33,022 nt of DNA from Carideicomes alvinocaridis (GCA_005473895.2 SRJI02000049.1:1-33022), one strand, 5' to 3'. Counted from the first letter of the stretch, positions 1 through 7,842 are shown. The notes: generated by a model from the letters alone, not told the origin. Numbers and translations are program-made.

Positions 1-932
1 TGGCCCCGCTCGGCGCGCTCTACGCCGCCGCCACGGCGCGCCGCGTGGCCCGGCCGCCGGAGTACCGCGCGCCGGTGCCGGTGATCTGCATCGGCAACCT
101 GAACGCGGGCGGCACCGGCAAGACCCCGACCGCCATCGCCCTGGTGCAGAAACTCATGGCGCTCGGCCACGTGCCGCACGTGGTCTCGCGCGGGCATGGC
201 GGGCGGCTGGAGGGGCCGGTCACCGTCGATCCCCGGCGCCACGGGGCCGGCGATGTCGGGGACGAGCCGCTGCTGCTGGCCGCCTTCTGCCCGGTCCACG
301 TGGCCCGCGACCGCGCCGCCGCCGCCCGCCTCGCCGTGGAGGACGGGGCCGAGGTGATCGTGATGGATGACGGATTCCAGAACCCAGCCCTGGCGCGCGA
401 CCTGTCGCTTCTGGTGGTGGACGCGGCCCGCGGCTTCGGCAATGGCCGCTGCATCCCCGCCGGCCCGCTGCGCGAACCCGTGGCCGCCGGCCTTGCGCGG
501 GCCGATGCGCTGCTCAGCCTCGGGCCGCCCGACGCGCAGGCGGTGTTCCGCGCCAGCTGGGGCGACGTGCTGAACCTGCCGCACCTCACCGGCGAGGTGA
601 CGCCGCTGCAGACCGGGATGGACTGGCAGGATCTGCCCTGCCTCGCCTTCGCCGGCATCGGCCACCCGGAAAAGTTCTTTGCCACCCTGCGCGGCCTCGG
701 CGCCCGGCTGGTCCGCGCCGAGGCGCTGAGCGACCACCAGGCACTGACGCCCGCGCTGATGAAACGGCTGGAGACCGAGGCGGCGATGCTCGGCGCGCAG
801 CTGGTCTGTACCGAGAAGGACGCGGTGCGCCTGCCTTCCGCCTTCCGCCAGAAGGTGCTGACACTGCCGGTGCGCCTGACCCTCGGGGAAGAGGCGGCGC
901 TCGACCGCCTGCTCGCCCCGCTCTTCGCCTGA
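1..932 (+). CDS. lpxK: Tetraacyldisaccharide 4'-kinase LpxK, 5'-truncated
   Basis: LpxK phosphorylates the 4' position of the tetraacyldisaccharide lipid A precursor at the inner face of the cytoplasmic membrane. The reading frame is open from base 3, and residues upstream of the first internal GTG (base 45) already match the family's N-terminal membrane-associated helix ([14 protein letters not shown]). The true start therefore lies before the window and the GTG is not the start. Family signatures seen: P-loop [31 protein letters not shown] and TEKDAVRL, in the expected order. The C-terminus is complete, ending in TGA. It converges on the EamA exporter gene with a single base between the two stop codons and no terminator hairpin between them. 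Identity is secure; only the 5' end is missing. Confidence 0.96.
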   Translation, partial: APLGALYAAATARRVARPPEYRAPVPVICIGNLNAGGTGKTPTAIALVQKLMALGHVPHVVSRGHGGRLEGPVTVDPRRHGAGDVGDEPLLLAAFCPVHVARDRAAAARLAVEDGAEVIVMDDGFQNPALARDLSLLVVDAARGFGNGRCIPAGPLREPVAAGLARADALLSLGPPDAQAVFRASWGDVLNLPHLTGEVTPLQTGMDWQDLPCLAFAGIGHPEKFFATLRGLGARLVRAEALSDHQALTPALMKRLETEAAMLGAQLVCTEKDAVRLPSAFRQKVLTLPVRLTLGEEAALDRLLAPLFA

Positions 933-933
933 G

Positions 934-1857
934 CTAGCCTCCGGCCCGCGCCCTGCGCGCCGCCACCGCCGCCGGATCGTCGTCCCGGAGCAGCAGAAGA
1001 AGCGCCACGATGGTCAGCGCCACGCCGGCCAGCACCAGCGCCGGCGGCGCCCCGTTGCCAAGCGTCATTTCCCACAGGATGACCCAGGACGGGGTCAGGT
1101 AGGTGTAGGCCATCACCTTGGCCGAGGGCAGCCGCAGCGAGGCATATTGCACCAGCGTAAAGGTCACCGCGCTGGCGAAGACGGTGATGTAGGCCAGCGT
1201 GATCCAGACGATGCCGGGCAGCGCCGCCCAGTCGGTGGCCAACAGCGGCCGCCAGCCCACGGCGATCATCACCAGCCCGCCCGCGAGCTGCGTGCCGAAG
1301 GTGAAGGCCAGCGCCGATTCCCCGCGGTTCAGCATCCGCACCAGCGGGATGTAGACCGCATGCGCCACGCAGCCCCAGAAATAGATCATCTCGCCGTCGC
1401 CCACCGCGAATTGCAGCAGTGCCGCGATATCCGCGCGGAAGATCACCCAGACCGCGCCGGCCCCGCCGATCACCAGCGCGGCGGCCATGCGCGGCGTGGT
1501 CACCTGCCGCAGCAGCAGCCAGCCGAAGCCCGCCGCCATCAGCGGCGTCAGGGTGAAGACCGCCGAGGCCGCCACCGGATCGGCGGTCTTCAGCCCCCAG
1601 AACATCAGCACGAAGTAGCTGGCGAAGACCCCGCCGAGGATAAGGTAGCGCCAGGGCGCGGCGAAGTCGCTGCGCCGGATGTTGCCGGTCGCCAGGGCGA
1701 AGGCCCCCACCAGCGCCGCCGCGCCCAGGAACCGCGGCACGTTCATCGCCAGCGGCGAGATATGCGGCGCCGCCATGACGCCCAGCGAGAACGACCCGGC
1801 GACCAGCGCCGAGAAACAGAGCATCGCGATATGGCCGCGGGCCGCCTGGCTCAGCAT
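934..1857 (-). CDS. EamA/DMT-superfamily exporter
   Basis: A 307-residue integral membrane protein of the drug/metabolite transporter (EamA, RhaT-like) type. It is rich in hydrophobic helices throughout, about ten expected from the two-repeat EamA fold, with segments such as MLCFSALVAGSFSLGVMA at the N-terminus and LVLAGVALTIVALLLLL near the C-terminus, followed by a short charged tail. The substrate cannot be read from sequence; relatives export amino acids or other metabolites. The start chosen is the ATG at 1857, which overlaps the end of the upstream LysR gene by 7 bases, so the two are probably translationally coupled. Upstream extensions in this frame are low-complexity shadow sequence. 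The pairing suggests that the LysR protein controls this exporter, which is inference. Confidence 0.85.
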   Translation of the reverse strand: MLSQAARGHIAMLCFSALVAGSFSLGVMAAPHISPLAMNVPRFLGAAALVGAFALATGNIRRSDFAAPWRYLILGGVFASYFVLMFWGLKTADPVAASAVFTLTPLMAAGFGWLLLRQVTTPRMAAALVIGGAGAVWVIFRADIAALLQFAVGDGEMIYFWGCVAHAVYIPLVRMLNRGESALAFTFGTQLAGGLVMIAVGWRPLLATDWAALPGIVWITLAYITVFASAVTFTLVQYASLRLPSAKVMAYTYLTPSWVILWEMTLGNGAPPALVLAGVALTIVALLLLLRDDDPAAVAARRARAGG

Positions 1858-2729
1858 GTCCAGCTCTTCGCCTCTTCCTTGAGATGCCGCAGCAGCGCCT
1901 GCACCTTGATCGTGCGATGCAGGTCCACGTGGGTCACCAGCCACAGCGAGGAGGTCCATTCCTCCAGCGGCTCCATCACCTCGACAAAGCCCTGCTCGGC
2001 CCAGAAGCTCCGCCGCGGGAGAAAGCCGATCCCGGCCCCCTCCTGCACCGCCGCCTCCAGCGCGCGGTTCTCGGTGCTGCGGAAGGTCATCGCCGATTCC
2101 GGCACCTTGCCGCGCAGCCACTGGAAGAAGGGCGCGCGCGAGGCCGGGTTGTCATGGGCGACGAAGAAATGGCCGTCGAAATCCTCGGGCCCGTCCGGCG
2201 CGCCGTGCCGCTCCACGTAGGAGGGGGCGGCATAGAGCCCATGCTTGAGGCTGAAGAAGCGTTGCACCACGTTGTCCGGCTGGTCCGGGGCCGCGCCGGC
2301 GCGGACGGCGACATGCGCCTCGCCGTATTCCAGCCGGAACAGCCGCTCGCCCGTCAGGTAGCGCAGCGTGACCTCCGGGTAGAGGTCCTGGAACCGCGCC
2401 AGCGAGGGCGCCATGAAATCGGTGAGGTTCGACAGCGAGGTGATCACCAGCTCTCCGGTCACCTCGTTGCCGCGGCCCTTGATGCGGCCCGACAGCTGCG
2501 AGAACTGCTCGTCCGTGGTCTGGGCGACGCGGCGCAGATCCTCGCCGGCCTCGGTGGCGGTGTAGCCGCGGGCATGGCGCTGGAACAGCTTGACGCCCAG
2601 CCGCTCCTCCAGCGCGTCGATATGGCGGATCACCGTGGCATGGTGGACCCCCAGCACCTCGGCAGCACCGCTGACCGTTCCCAGCCGGGCCACCTGGTAG
2701 GCGGTGCGCACCTCGTCCCAATGATCCAT
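1851..2729 (-). CDS. LysR-family transcriptional regulator
   Basis: A 292-residue LysR-type regulator. The N-terminal winged helix-turn-helix (about residues 5-65) includes AYQVARLGTVSGAAEVLGVH and HATVIRHIDALEERLGVKLF, then a ligand-binding domain of the usual length. The ATG at 2729 is preferred because a GAGGAG Shine-Dalgarno-like stretch lies just upstream and the protein then begins at the usual distance from the HTH. A GTG one codon upstream, or a Met 17 codons upstream, are alternatives. The gene overlaps the start of the EamA exporter, so the two look like a two-gene operon. The effector is unknown. LysR proteins often act on a divergent neighbour, but the divergent gene here is ffh, so control of the cotranscribed exporter is the likelier role. 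Confidence 0.9.
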   Translation of the reverse strand: MDHWDEVRTAYQVARLGTVSGAAEVLGVHHATVIRHIDALEERLGVKLFQRHARGYTATEAGEDLRRVAQTTDEQFSQLSGRIKGRGNEVTGELVITSLSNLTDFMAPSLARFQDLYPEVTLRYLTGERLFRLEYGEAHVAVRAGAAPDQPDNVVQRFFSLKHGLYAAPSYVERHGAPDGPEDFDGHFFVAHDNPASRAPFFQWLRGKVPESAMTFRSTENRALEAAVQEGAGIGFLPRRSFWAEQGFVEVMEPLEEWTSSLWLVTHVDLHRTIKVQALLRHLKEEAKSWTC

Positions 2730-2750
2730 CACGCCCCCGCTCCTCGCCAG

Positions 2751-2779
2751 ATTGTGGAGATGGGCCGATGTTTTGTGCA
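2751..2779 (-). promoter_or_regulatory. Candidate sigma-70 promoter for LysR-EamA
   Basis: On the minus strand TGCACA (2779-2774) and CACAAT (2756-2751) are separated by 17 bases. Each box matches four of six consensus positions. The -10 lies about 20 bases upstream of the LysR start codon. Weak, based on pattern only. Confidence 0.3.
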
Positions 2780-2886
2780 TTCCCGCAGGGGACGCAAGGC
2801 GATATGGCCCGACCGCGCGCCGCCGCGCCCTTGGCGTGGCGCAAGGGCGTCACCCCGCGCCCGGGCCCGCGCCGGGCCGGGCCGGC

Positions 2887-2915
2887 TTGACTCCGCCCGG
2901 CTTTGCCTCTATCGC
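2887..2915 (+). promoter_or_regulatory. Candidate sigma-70 promoter for ffh
   Basis: TTGACT (2887-2892) is followed after exactly 17 bases by TATCGC (2910-2915). The -35 box matches five of six consensus positions and the -10 box three of six. It is the best promoter-like pattern seen between the LysR gene and ffh. It implies a leader of roughly 220 nucleotides. Confidence 0.45.
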
Positions 2916-3145
2916 CCTCGGCAATCCCGGAAGTCGTGATGCTTCCGGTCCCATGGGCCTTTGCCCGGGATCGCCCTCCGTCAGCGCGTTGCGCCCACGG
3001 GGGCTCTCGTGCTTTGAGCCATTCTCCGGGCCAGCCGCCTTTTCGGCGCGTCCCCGGGGGGACCGGCCGCCGCGACGCTTGGAATGGAGCGCGCCCGGAC
3101 TTACCTCCGGGTCATGTTGAGACAAGGCAAAGGAGCCGCGACAAG

Positions 3146-4660
3146 ATGTTCGAAAGTCTGAGCGACCGCCTTTCCGGCGTCTTCGACCGGCTGACCAAGC
3201 AGGGTGCGCTGTCCGAAGACGATGTGAAGACCGCCCTGCGCGAGGTCCGCGTGGCCCTGCTCGAGGCCGACGTCTCGCTGCCGGTGGCGCGCGATTTCGT
3301 CAAGGCGGTGCAGGAAAAGGCCACCGGCCAGGCGGTGACGAAATCGGTCACCCCGGGCCAGCAGGTGGTCAAGATCGTCCATGACGAGCTGGTGCACGTC
3401 CTGACCGGCGACGCCGATCCCGGCAAGCTCAAGATCGACAACGCCCCCGCGCCGATCCTGATGGTCGGCCTGCAGGGCGGCGGCAAGACGACCACCACCG
3501 CCAAGCTGGCCAAGCGGCTGAAGGAACGGGACGGCAAGCGGGTGCTGATGGCCTCGCTCGACGTCTACCGCCCGGCGGCCATGGACCAGCTGGCGATCCT
3601 CGGCCAGCAGATCGGCGTGGACACCCTGCCCATCGTCAAGGGCCAGAGCCCGGTGGACATCGCCCGCCGCGCGAAAAGCCAGGCGGCCATGGGCGGCTAC
3701 GACGTCTACATGCTGGACACCGCGGGCCGGCTGCAGATCGATCAGACCCTGATGCAGGAGGTCGAGGACGTGGCCGGTGTCGTGTCGCCCCGCGAGACGC
3801 TGCTGGTGGTCGACGGGCTGACCGGCCAGGTCGCGGTCGAGGTGGCCGAGGAATTCGACGCCAAGATCGGCATCTCCGGCGTGGTGCTGACCCGGATGGA
3901 CGGCGACGGCCGCGGCGGCGCGGCGCTGTCCATGCGCGCCGTGACGGGCAAGCCCATCCGCTTCGTCGGCCTGGGCGAGAAGATGGACGCGCTCGAAACC
4001 TTCGAGCCCGACCGCATCGCCGGCCGCATCCTCGGCATGGGCGACATCGTCTCCCTCGTCGAGAAGGCGCAGCAGACCATCGAGGCCGAACAGGCCGAGC
4101 GCATGATGAAGCGCTTCCAGAAGGGTCAGTTCAACATGAACGACCTGAAGATGCAGCTCGAGCAGATGATGAAGATGGGCGGCATGGAAGGGCTGATGGG
4201 GATGATGCCCGGCATGGGCAAGATGGCCAAGCAGATGGAAGGCGCGGGCATCGACGACCGGATGATCCGCCAGCAGGTCGCCCTGATCCAGTCCATGACG
4301 AAACGCGAGCGCGCCAATCCCCAGATCCTCCAGGCCTCCCGCAAGAAGCGGATCGCCAAGGGCGCCGGCATGGAGGTCTCCGAGCTCAACAAGCTTCTGA
4401 AGATGCAGCGCCAGATGGGCGACATGATGAAGAAGATGGGCAAGATGGGCAAAGGCAAGATGCTGAAGCAGGCCATGGGCGGCCTCTTCGGCAAGGGCGG
4501 CGCCCCCGCGGGGATGGAGGGGATGGATCCCTCGCAGATGGACCAGAAACAGCTCGAACAGGCGGCGAAGAAACTCGGCATGGGCGGCGGCGGCCTGCCC
4601 GGGATGGGCGGCGGCGCGGGCCTGCCCCCGGGCCTCTCGGGCTTCGGAAAGAAGAAATGA
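3146..4660 (+). CDS. ffh: Signal recognition particle GTPase Ffh
   Basis: A 504-residue SRP54/Ffh protein. It binds the SRP RNA and signal peptides of nascent membrane proteins and delivers ribosomes to FtsY. Domain order: N-terminal four-helix N domain (1-90), G domain with P-loop GLQGGGKTTTTAKLA (from about 108), DTAGR (191) and TRMDGDGRGG, then a methionine-rich M domain (about 300 onward) with a run near residue 340 and the RNA-binding SMTKRERANP / SRKKRIAKGAG segment. The tail is a Gly/Met/Pro-rich extension ending GFGKKK, a little longer than in E. coli. The start is the ATG at 3146, giving the canonical MFESLSDRLSGVFDRL N-terminus, with AGGAG about 12 bases upstream. Longer frames upstream are spurious. 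Confidence 0.97.
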   Translation: MFESLSDRLSGVFDRLTKQGALSEDDVKTALREVRVALLEADVSLPVARDFVKAVQEKATGQAVTKSVTPGQQVVKIVHDELVHVLTGDADPGKLKIDNAPAPILMVGLQGGGKTTTTAKLAKRLKERDGKRVLMASLDVYRPAAMDQLAILGQQIGVDTLPIVKGQSPVDIARRAKSQAAMGGYDVYMLDTAGRLQIDQTLMQEVEDVAGVVSPRETLLVVDGLTGQVAVEVAEEFDAKIGISGVVLTRMDGDGRGGAALSMRAVTGKPIRFVGLGEKMDALETFEPDRIAGRILGMGDIVSLVEKAQQTIEAEQAERMMKRFQKGQFNMNDLKMQLEQMMKMGGMEGLMGMMPGMGKMAKQMEGAGIDDRMIRQQVALIQSMTKRERANPQILQASRKKRIAKGAGMEVSELNKLLKMQRQMGDMMKKMGKMGKGKMLKQAMGGLFGKGGAPAGMEGMDPSQMDQKQLEQAAKKLGMGGGGLPGMGGGAGLPPGLSGFGKKK

Positions 4661-4697
4661 CCGCTTCTTCTGACCATAAATATCCCCGCCGGAGGCA
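4661..4697 (-). repeat. Intergenic repeat, copy 1 (ATATTTATGG family)
   Basis: On the minus strand this reads a GC-rich arm (CCTCCGGCGGGG), then ATATTTATGG, then a purine-rich tail (TCAGAAGAAGCGG). A second copy on the opposite strand at 11278-11301 shares ATATTTATGG followed by CCAGAGAAGCGG. It starts immediately after the ffh stop codon. I recall similar motifs being abundant between genes in Rhodobacterales. Its role is unknown; a termination or RNA-processing role for ffh transcripts is possible. Confidence 0.6.
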
Positions 4698-4754
4698 TCC
4701 CGCCCCCGCCACCCGCGCGGCGGCCGGACCGGCGCGCCACGGGGAGGGCCTCGC

Positions 4755-5306
4755 ATGACCGCGATCCCCACCATCGAGACCGAGCGCCTGATCCTGCGCG
4801 CGCCCGAGGCGAAGGATTTCGAGGTCTTCGCGGCATTCTACGCCTCGCCGCGGGCGGATTTCGTCGGCGGCCCCCTGGACCGCGAGGGGTCCTGGCGGAT
4901 GCTGGCCATGGAGGCCGGGCACTGGCAGCTCAAGGGCTTCGGCCGCTGGATCCTCGAGACCCGCCAGGGCGGCGAGACGGCGGGCCTCGTCGGCCTGTTC
5001 GAGCCCGAGGGCTGGCCCGAGCCGGAAATCGGCTGGGACCTCTTCGACGGCCACGAGGGCCGCGGCTATGCCACCGAGGCCGGGCGCGCGGCGCGCGATT
5101 TCGCCTATGACCGGCTGGGCTGGACCACCGCGATCTCGCTGGTGAAGCCCGGCAACACGCCCTCCGCCGCGGTCTGCAAGCGGCTGGGCTGCGCCGAGGA
5201 CGGCACCTTCACCCATGCCCGCCACGGGATGATGCATGTCTGGCGCCACCCCGCGCCGGAAACACGGGCCGAGGCGCGCCCCGCCAGCCAGGAGGCCGCA
5301 GGATGA
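4755..5306 (+). CDS. GNAT-family N-acetyltransferase (RimJ/RimL-like)
   Basis: A 183-residue acetyltransferase of the RimJ/RimL (Acetyltransf_3) type. It begins IETERLILRAPEAKDFEVF, the usual opening of this family. The acetyl-CoA pyrophosphate-binding motif A is visible as EGRGYATEAGRAARDFAY (about residues 99-116), and the C-terminal NTPSAAVCKRLGC segment is typical. The substrate could be a protein N-terminus, an antibiotic or a small molecule; sequence does not decide. The ATG at 4755 has a GGGAGGG ribosome binding site. The stop overlaps the next gene's start (ATGA), so it is translationally coupled to the chorismate mutase gene. It lies in the run between ffh and rpsP. Confidence 0.88.
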   Translation: MTAIPTIETERLILRAPEAKDFEVFAAFYASPRADFVGGPLDREGSWRMLAMEAGHWQLKGFGRWILETRQGGETAGLVGLFEPEGWPEPEIGWDLFDGHEGRGYATEAGRAARDFAYDRLGWTTAISLVKPGNTPSAAVCKRLGCAEDGTFTHARHGMMHVWRHPAPETRAEARPASQEAAG

Positions 5307-5608
5307 GCGACGACGTGACCCGCGCCAGGGAATTGCTGAGGGAACACCGCGAGAGCATCGACCGGCTCGACGCGATTCTCGTCTACACGCTGGGCGAACG
5401 CTTCAAGCACACCCAGGCGGTGGGCCGGCTCAAGGCCGCGCACGACCTTCCCCCGTCCGATCCGTCGCGCGAGGCGGCGCAGATCGCACGGCTCGAAGAC
5501 CTGGCGGACCAGGCCGACCTCGACCCGGAATTCGCCAAGGCTTTCCTGAATTTCATCATCCGGGAAGTCATCAAGCACCACGAGAAACACCAATCCTCGG
5601 GCGGGTGA
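5303..5608 (+). CDS. Chorismate mutase, AroQ type, monofunctional
   Basis: A 101-residue all-helical AroQ-class chorismate mutase, which converts chorismate to prephenate for phenylalanine and tyrosine synthesis. Against the E. coli P-protein mutase domain the pattern is [16 protein letters not shown] (helix 1), AVGRLKAAH (active-site Lys), PPSDPSREA (Asp, Arg and Glu of the loop and helix 2), and [17 protein letters not shown] (last helix). The position of the E. coli catalytic Gln88 appears to hold His here by eye; this alignment needs checking. The length fits a stand-alone mutase. Its ATG overlaps the acetyltransferase stop, and rpsP follows 37 bases later, so it sits in a translation-gene operon rather than an aro operon. 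Confidence 0.88.
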   Translation: MSDDVTRARELLREHRESIDRLDAILVYTLGERFKHTQAVGRLKAAHDLPPSDPSREAAQIARLEDLADQADLDPEFAKAFLNFIIREVIKHHEKHQSSGG

Positions 5609-5645
5609 GACCCTCCCGAACCCAGCCATTCAAAGGAGACAACAC

Positions 5646-6047
5646 ATGGCTATCAAAGTCCGGCTCGCCCGCGGCGGCTCCAAGAAACGCCCCTTCTACC
5701 GCATCGTCGTGGCCGACAGCCGCATGCCGCGCGACGGCCGCTACATCGAGAAGGTCGGCACCTACAACCCGCTCCTGCCGAAGGACAGCGAGGACCGCGT
5801 CAAGATGGACGTGGAGCGCATCCAGTACTGGCTGACCCAGGGCGCCCAGCTGACCGACCGCGTGTCGCGCTTCCTCGAAGCCGCCGGCGTCGTCGAGAAG
5901 AAAGAGCGCGCCAACATGAAGAAGGCCGAGCCGGGCAAGAAAGCCCAGGACCGCGCCGAGGCCCGCGCCGAGAAGGCCAAGGCCGCCGAAGAGGCCGCCA
6001 AGGAAGCTGCTGCCGCGCCCGCCGAGGAAGAAACCGCGGAAAGCTGA
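5646..6047 (+). CDS. rpsP: 30S ribosomal protein S16
   Basis: S16 is a structural protein of the 30S subunit. The first 80 or so residues are the conserved fold: [26 protein letters not shown] is unmistakable, followed by [10 protein letters not shown] and [11 protein letters not shown]. The total of 133 residues exceeds the roughly 80-90 of E. coli because of a charged Ala/Glu/Lys-rich C-terminal tail (about residues 84-133), predicted as an extended helix or disordered. A strong AAAGGAG site lies eight bases before the ATG. It is followed by a perfect 11-bp GC hairpin that may end or attenuate the transcript before rimM. Confidence 0.97.
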   Translation: MAIKVRLARGGSKKRPFYRIVVADSRMPRDGRYIEKVGTYNPLLPKDSEDRVKMDVERIQYWLTQGAQLTDRVSRFLEAAGVVEKKERANMKKAEPGKKAQDRAEARAEKAKAAEEAAKEAAAAPAEEETAES

Positions 6048-6089
6048 GCCTTGCGCAAGCGTCGCATCACGCCGTCGCCTGACGGACAG

Positions 6090-6120
6090 GGCCGCCCCGG
6101 GATCGCCGGGGCGGCCTTCG
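6090..6120 (+). terminator. GC hairpin after rpsP (terminator or attenuator)
   Basis: A perfect 11-bp inverted repeat (arms 6090-6100 and 6106-6116, loop GATCG) begins 42 bases after the rpsP stop. The following TTCGTGCTTG is only mildly T-rich, so it may act as a partial terminator, setting rimM expression below rpsP, or as an RNA-stabilising hairpin. Confidence 0.6.
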
Positions 6121-6158
6121 TGCTTGGGCGCCGGGCCGCGCGGGGCGGGGCCTGACCG

Positions 6159-6317
6159 ATGGGCTTCCTGTTTCGCACCGCGATCCTCCTGCCGCTTGCC
6201 TTCGTGGCCGGAATGCTCTTTGAACGGAACCGGACGGCCGAGCTCTGCGAGGCCGCGGGCGGCGAGACGATCGAGGATGTCTGCATCCCCGACGGCGAGG
6301 AGATGGGGAGACCATGA
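6159..6317 (+). CDS. Small single-span membrane protein upstream of rimM
   Basis: A 52-residue open frame. A positively charged start (MGFLFR) leads into a hydrophobic segment (about residues 7-21, [15 protein letters not shown]), then a polar tail with two cysteines in the pattern C-E-A-A-G-G-(x)6-C. That tail resembles small periplasmic Cys-containing tails seen in other alphaproteobacterial hypothetical proteins. The predicted topology is an N-terminal anchor with the tail outside, where the two cysteines could form a disulfide. Its stop overlaps the rimM ATG (ATGA), which argues for real translation and coupling. A GGGGCGGGG stretch upstream may act as a weak ribosome binding site. Function unknown; no family assigned. 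Confidence 0.7.
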   Translation: MGFLFRTAILLPLAFVAGMLFERNRTAELCEAAGGETIEDVCIPDGEEMGRP

Positions 6318-6835
6318 GCCAGAGCGACCTGATCTGCGTCGGCGCCATCGGCGGCGCTTTCGGCACCCGCGGCGAGGTGCGGCTCAAGAGCTTCACCGCC
6401 GAACCCTCGGCCATCGCCGATTACGCCCCGCTCTTCTCCGTCGACGGCACCACCTCCTGGAGCGTGACCATCACCCGGCCGGTGAAGAACGGCTTTGCCG
6501 CGCGGCTCTCGGGCGTGTCCAGCAAGGAAGAGGCGGACGCGCTGCGCGGCACGCGGCTGTTCGTGCCGCGCGACAGGCTGCCCTCGCTGCCCGACGACGA
6601 GTTCTACCACGCGGACCTGATCGGGCTGGAGGTGCACGATACCGGCGGCGCGCCGCTGGGGCGGGTGAAATCGGTGCAGAACAACGGCGCCGACGACCTG
6701 CTGGAACTGGTGGTGCCGGGGCTCAGCGCGACGGTGCTGCTGCCCTTCACCCGCGCCGCGGTGCCTACCGTGGACCTGGCCGCCGGCCGCATCGTCGCCG
6801 ACCCGCCGGACGGTCTCTTCCCCGACACCGAGTGA
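6314..6835 (+). CDS. rimM: Ribosome maturation factor RimM
   Basis: RimM binds S19 and helps mature the 3' domain of 16S rRNA in the 30S subunit. The 173-residue length is standard. The N-terminal beta-barrel domain opens with [25 protein letters not shown], the diagnostic G-AFG-RGEVR motif. The C-terminal PRC-barrel domain (about residues 95-165) carries [36 protein letters not shown]. The start ATG overlaps the stop of the small membrane protein gene, so rimM translation probably depends on that upstream frame. trmD, its frequent partner, lies 1.4 kb downstream, separated by an alpha/beta hydrolase gene and a small membrane-protein gene. Confidence 0.96.
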   Translation: MSQSDLICVGAIGGAFGTRGEVRLKSFTAEPSAIADYAPLFSVDGTTSWSVTITRPVKNGFAARLSGVSSKEEADALRGTRLFVPRDRLPSLPDDEFYHADLIGLEVHDTGGAPLGRVKSVQNNGADDLLELVVPGLSATVLLPFTRAAVPTVDLAAGRIVADPPDGLFPDTE

Positions 6836-6846
6836 CCTCCCTGACC

Positions 6847-6869
6847 GAAAATCCTTGATAAGGATTTTC
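6847..6869 (+). terminator. Bidirectional terminator-like palindrome after rimM
   Basis: A perfect 10-bp inverted repeat GAAAATCCTT / AAGGATTTTC with a GAT loop starts 11 bases after the rimM stop. The T-run is inside the 3' arm and the A-run in the 5' arm, so it could terminate in either direction. It is strikingly AT-rich for this genome. Confidence 0.55.
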
Positions 6870-6871
6870 CC

Positions 6872-6896
6872 GAAAACTTTTCGCTGAAAACTTTTC
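6872..6896. repeat. Tandem GAAAACTTTTC repeat
   Basis: Two identical 11-base units, GAAAACTTTTC at 6872-6882 and 6886-6896, sit 14 bases apart start to start. Each is itself palindromic around the central C. Together with the preceding 10-bp palindrome they make an AT-rich island in a 70% GC context. They could be a protein-binding site or part of the terminator. Confidence 0.5.
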
Positions 6897-6936
6897 CACC
6901 TCTCCGTTTTCGCCGCGCCGCGCCACCTGCACCCTT

Positions 6937-6946
6937 GCCACGTGGC
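6937..6946. promoter_or_regulatory. GCCACGTGGC palindrome upstream of hydrolase gene
   Basis: A perfect 10-base palindrome lies 66 bases before the alpha/beta hydrolase start and overlaps a TTGCCA (6935-6940) that could serve as a -35 element. It is a candidate operator, but a 10-base GC palindrome can arise by chance. Confidence 0.25.
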
Positions 6947-7011
6947 GCGGTTTTGCCATTCTGGTGCCCTCGGACAGCCGGGCCGAAGCGTAACCAGGCG
7001 GAGTAACCAGT

Positions 7012-7842
7012 ATGAAGACACGGACCATCGACACCAGCCACGGCACCCTTTCCATCGCGGAAAGCAGCGGCACCGGCCCCGCCCTGTTGATGCTGCACGG
7101 CAATTCCTCCTGCAAGGAGGTCTTCCGCAACCAGCTCGAGGGGACGGTGGGCCAGACCTGGCATTGCGTCGCCCCCGACCTGCCCGGCCACGGCGCCTCG
7201 GCCGACGCGACCGACCCGGACCGGACCTATCACCTCGGCGGCTATGCCGATGCGATGATCGAGCTGATGACCCTGCTCGGCCATGACAGCTATGCCGTCC
7301 TCGGCTGGTCGCTGGGCGGCCATGTCGCGCTGGAGATGATGGCGCGCAGCCAGGCGATCACCGGGGTGATGATCACCGGCACCCCGCCCGTCGCCAGCTC
7401 GGCGGAGGGGATGGCGGCCGGCTTCCTGCCGTCGGAGCATATGGGCCTCACCGGCAAGCGCGACTTCACCCCGGAGGAGGTCCATGCCTATGCCCGCGCG
7501 ACCGCAGGCGCCTATGCCCGGTTCGAGCCCTTCATGGAGGAGGCCGTGGCCCGCACTGACGGGCGGGCGCGCGAGATGATGTTCGCCAAGATCTTCGCCG
7601 GCCTGCACAGCGACCAGCGCGAGATGGCGATTCATTCGCCGGTGCCGCTGGCGGTGGTGAACGGCAGCACCGACGCCTTCGTCAATCCCGCCTACCTGAC
7701 CTCCCTTCCCTACGAGAACCTCTGGGAAGAGGTGCATCTTCTGGACGGTGTCGGCCACGCCCCCTTCTGGGAAGAGCCCGAGCAGTTCGATCCCATCCTG
7801 CTGCGTTTCCTGTCCAGCGTGCAGGCGGCGCCCGTCGCCTGA
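7012..7842 (+). CDS. Alpha/beta hydrolase
   Basis: A 276-residue soluble alpha/beta hydrolase fold protein with no signal peptide. The oxyanion region appears as LLMLHGNSSCKEVF, the nucleophile elbow as GWSLGGH with Ser100, the acid as Asp221 (NGSTDAF), and the base as His249 (GVGHAPFWEEPEQF). The triad is therefore complete, in the correct order and spacing for an esterase, lactonase or haloperoxidase-like enzyme. The substrate is not predictable. The ATG at 7012 has GGCGGAG upstream. The gene is flanked by the AT-rich terminator after rimM and by the small membrane-protein gene, so it is probably transcribed alone. It interrupts the usual rimM-trmD adjacency. Confidence 0.9.
   Translation: MKTRTIDTSHGTLSIAESSGTGPALLMLHGNSSCKEVFRNQLEGTVGQTWHCVAPDLPGHGASADATDPDRTYHLGGYADAMIELMTLLGHDSYAVLGWSLGGHVALEMMARSQAITGVMITGTPPVASSAEGMAAGFLPSEHMGLTGKRDFTPEEVHAYARATAGAYARFEPFMEEAVARTDGRAREMMFAKIFAGLHSDQREMAIHSPVPLAVVNGSTDAFVNPAYLTSLPYENLWEEVHLLDGVGHAPFWEEPEQFDPILLRFLSSVQAAPVA

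Larger units (their letters stand above)
2730..3145. other. 416-bp divergent intergenic region before ffh
   Basis: This stretch separates the minus-strand LysR gene from ffh. Frames crossing it are low-complexity GC-rich shadows with no recognisable protein. I looked for an SRP 4.5S RNA because ffh follows, but its conserved GGAAGGAAGC-type tetraloop region is not visible. It holds candidate promoters on both strands and the ffh ribosome binding site. The transcript leader of ffh would be about 220 bases if the candidate promoter at 2887 is used. Confidence 0.5.

Noticed and set aside
2780-3145. Possible SRP 4.5S RNA gene upstream of ffh
   Set aside because: The conserved SRP RNA helix 8 sequence is not present; only scattered GC-rich inverted repeats are seen.
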